Positions 63,179 through 64,000 of a DNA stretch of 64,000 nt are shown one piece after another; the stretch's first letter is position 1; the number at the start of each line of letters is the position of its first letter. The position numbers and the translations under genes were made by a program. The stretch is taken from NCBI GenBank assembly GCA_902470065.1, contig CABRFA010000003.1, forward strand, positions 1 to 64,000, in the 5' to 3' direction. Source of the stretch: an uncultured Collinsella sp. (GTDB lineage: Bacteria; Actinomycetota; Coriobacteriia; Coriobacteriales; Coriobacteriaceae). A model generated the notes under the pieces. That model was not told the origin of the DNA and did not search any database. It worked only from the letters and a program-made list of their open reading frames with translations.

Positions 63179-63310
63179 TGTACGGCATGGAGGTGTGGGG
63201 CGCAGCGCGCAATTCTTTGCTGCGGTCCCCCGTCGTGCAACCAACGGTTGCTTGGAAGGGCGCCTGCCGCTGCGTATGCTTAAGCCATCAACCAGCAGAA
63301 AGGAGCCGCT

Positions 63311-64000
63311 ATGGCCTTTGCAGAAAAGCTCATCGCTGTCCGTCGCGCCCATCACCTTACCCAGGAGCAGCTCGCCGCCAAGCTCTTCGTCACACGCCAA
63401 GCCATCAGCCGTTGGGAACGCGGCGAGGTCACACCGGGCATCGACATGATGAAGCTCATTGCCGCCGTGACCGGCGAGCCCCTGTCTCACCTGCTCGAAA
63501 TGCCCGAGCACTATTGCCAGAGCTGCGGCATGATACTCACGCCCGACGACTGCGGCACCGATGCTGCGAGCACCGCGACCGATCATTACTGCAAGTGGTG
63601 CTACGACCATGGCCAGTACACCTACGAGACCACGATGGAGGCAATGATCGAGGACTGTGCCCCGCGCCTGGCGCAAAACACCGGCATGTCGCTCGACGAA
63701 GCCGTCTCGCTCATGGGCGCCGTGCTGCCACAACTGGAGCGCTGGCACACCGTGCAGGAAAACGAGGAGCGCTACGGTGCCGAGGCGCGGGCGCGCTATG
63801 GCGATGAGACTATCGATGCGACAAACGAAGCGCTGCTGGACATGGATCCTCAAACATGGAACGACATGAAAGAACTTGAACGCGCTATTTTGGGCCAGCT
63901 CTCGATTGCCATGGGCGACGGCGATGCGGATGGAAGCGAGGCTCGCAAGCTTGTCGCGATGCATCGTCGCTGGATTGCTCTCAACTGGGGATGCGAGCCC
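63311..64000 (+). CDS. XRE-family regulator with zinc ribbon and TipAS domain (partial)
   Basis: The first 230 codons of a gene cut by the window end. Residues 1-60 are an XRE helix-turn-helix ('LTQEQLAAKLFVTRQAISRW'). A zinc ribbon follows: CQSCGMIL ... YCKWCYDHG (residues ~69-100). Residues ~145-230 resemble TipAS, the antibiotic-binding domain of TipA-type MerR regulators ('RYGDETIDATNEALL', 'LVAMHRRWIALNWG'). In TipAL the DNA-binding part is MerR, so an XRE head is unusual. AAAGGAG lies 8 nt upstream. Likely a drug-responsive regulator; divergent from trmO. Confidence 0.78.
   Translation, partial: MAFAEKLIAVRRAHHLTQEQLAAKLFVTRQAISRWERGEVTPGIDMMKLIAAVTGEPLSHLLEMPEHYCQSCGMILTPDDCGTDAASTATDHYCKWCYDHGQYTYETTMEAMIEDCAPRLAQNTGMSLDEAVSLMGAVLPQLERWHTVQENEERYGAEARARYGDETIDATNEALLDMDPQTWNDMKELERAILGQLSIAMGDGDADGSEARKLVAMHRRWIALNWGCEP

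Noticed and set aside
63179..63964. N-terminal extension of TrmO over the XRE gene
   Set aside because: The frame stays open, but it runs antisense to the XRE regulator and shows no domain; the TsaA domain begins just after Met 63169/63178.

Overview
The window looks like chromosome of a gut actinobacterium of the class Coriobacteriia, most likely Collinsella or a close relative. This is inferred from high-GC coding, nearly all genes having AAGGAGG-type ribosome sites, a choloylglycine (bile salt) hydrolase, LAxTG-type surface anchors, a TPP-riboswitch thiazole-salvage operon and two-component, GGDEF and DMT-transporter genes of that lineage. No rRNA, tRNA, phage, plasmid or cas genes were recognised.

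Layout. 1-6.6 kb: DMT exporter, KUP potassium transporter, bile salt hydrolase, a deformylase-like protein that lacks its catalytic Glu, and a purine-type NCS2 permease. 6.5-10.7 kb: a ~2.09-kb tandem duplication, each copy holding leader, beta-helix surface protein with a C-terminal LAATG anchor, and terminator. 10.8-19.2 kb: esterase, uracil permease, MetE-like enzyme with its LysR regulator and operator, HAD phosphatase, TPP riboswitch-thiM-thiamine-binding protein-thiE, patatin. 19.5-23.9 kb: two related cyclic-di-GMP proteins (GGDEF-PAS-GGDEF-GGDEF-EAL and GGDEF-PAS-GGDEF). 23.9-26.9 kb: FMN reductase, a Cys-less ArsC-like protein, CobW GTPase, TrmL.

27-34.6 kb is an accessory segment. 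It holds two AT-richer genes (DUF4230-like membrane protein, secreted protein), a serine recombinase, and two paralogous AAA+ ATPases with C-terminal DNA-binding-like domains. One ATPase overlaps and is probably translationally coupled to a short UvrA-like ABC protein. Each ATPase gene is preceded by ~10-bp direct repeats spaced exactly 20 bp apart, with different repeat sequences for the two genes.

34.6-48 kb: TetM/EF-G-like ribosomal GTPase, GNAT, small Cys-rich protein, RsmJ, small membrane proteins, RlmA, MATE, LysR/DMT pair, Ung, VUT transporter-SDR operon, RF3. 48.0-48.4 kb: an array of eight alternating inverted half-sites with 80-bp period, just upstream of a YtrA-like GntR-ABC operon. 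50.6-50.8 kb: a MITE-like element with 39-bp inverted ends. 50.9-64 kb: DMT exporter, ClC channel, LOG protein, K+ channel, two hybrid sensor kinases (one with two fused solute-binding domains, the other coupled to a separate but frameshifted solute-binding lipoprotein), NimA/PNPOx-like protein, MalY-type aminotransferase, TrmO, and an XRE-zinc ribbon-TipAS regulator cut by the window end.

Across the window there is also a family of short interspersed hairpins. They share a GGGACAG/CTGTCCC core but carry different arms, and two of them supply the stop codon of the neighbouring gene.
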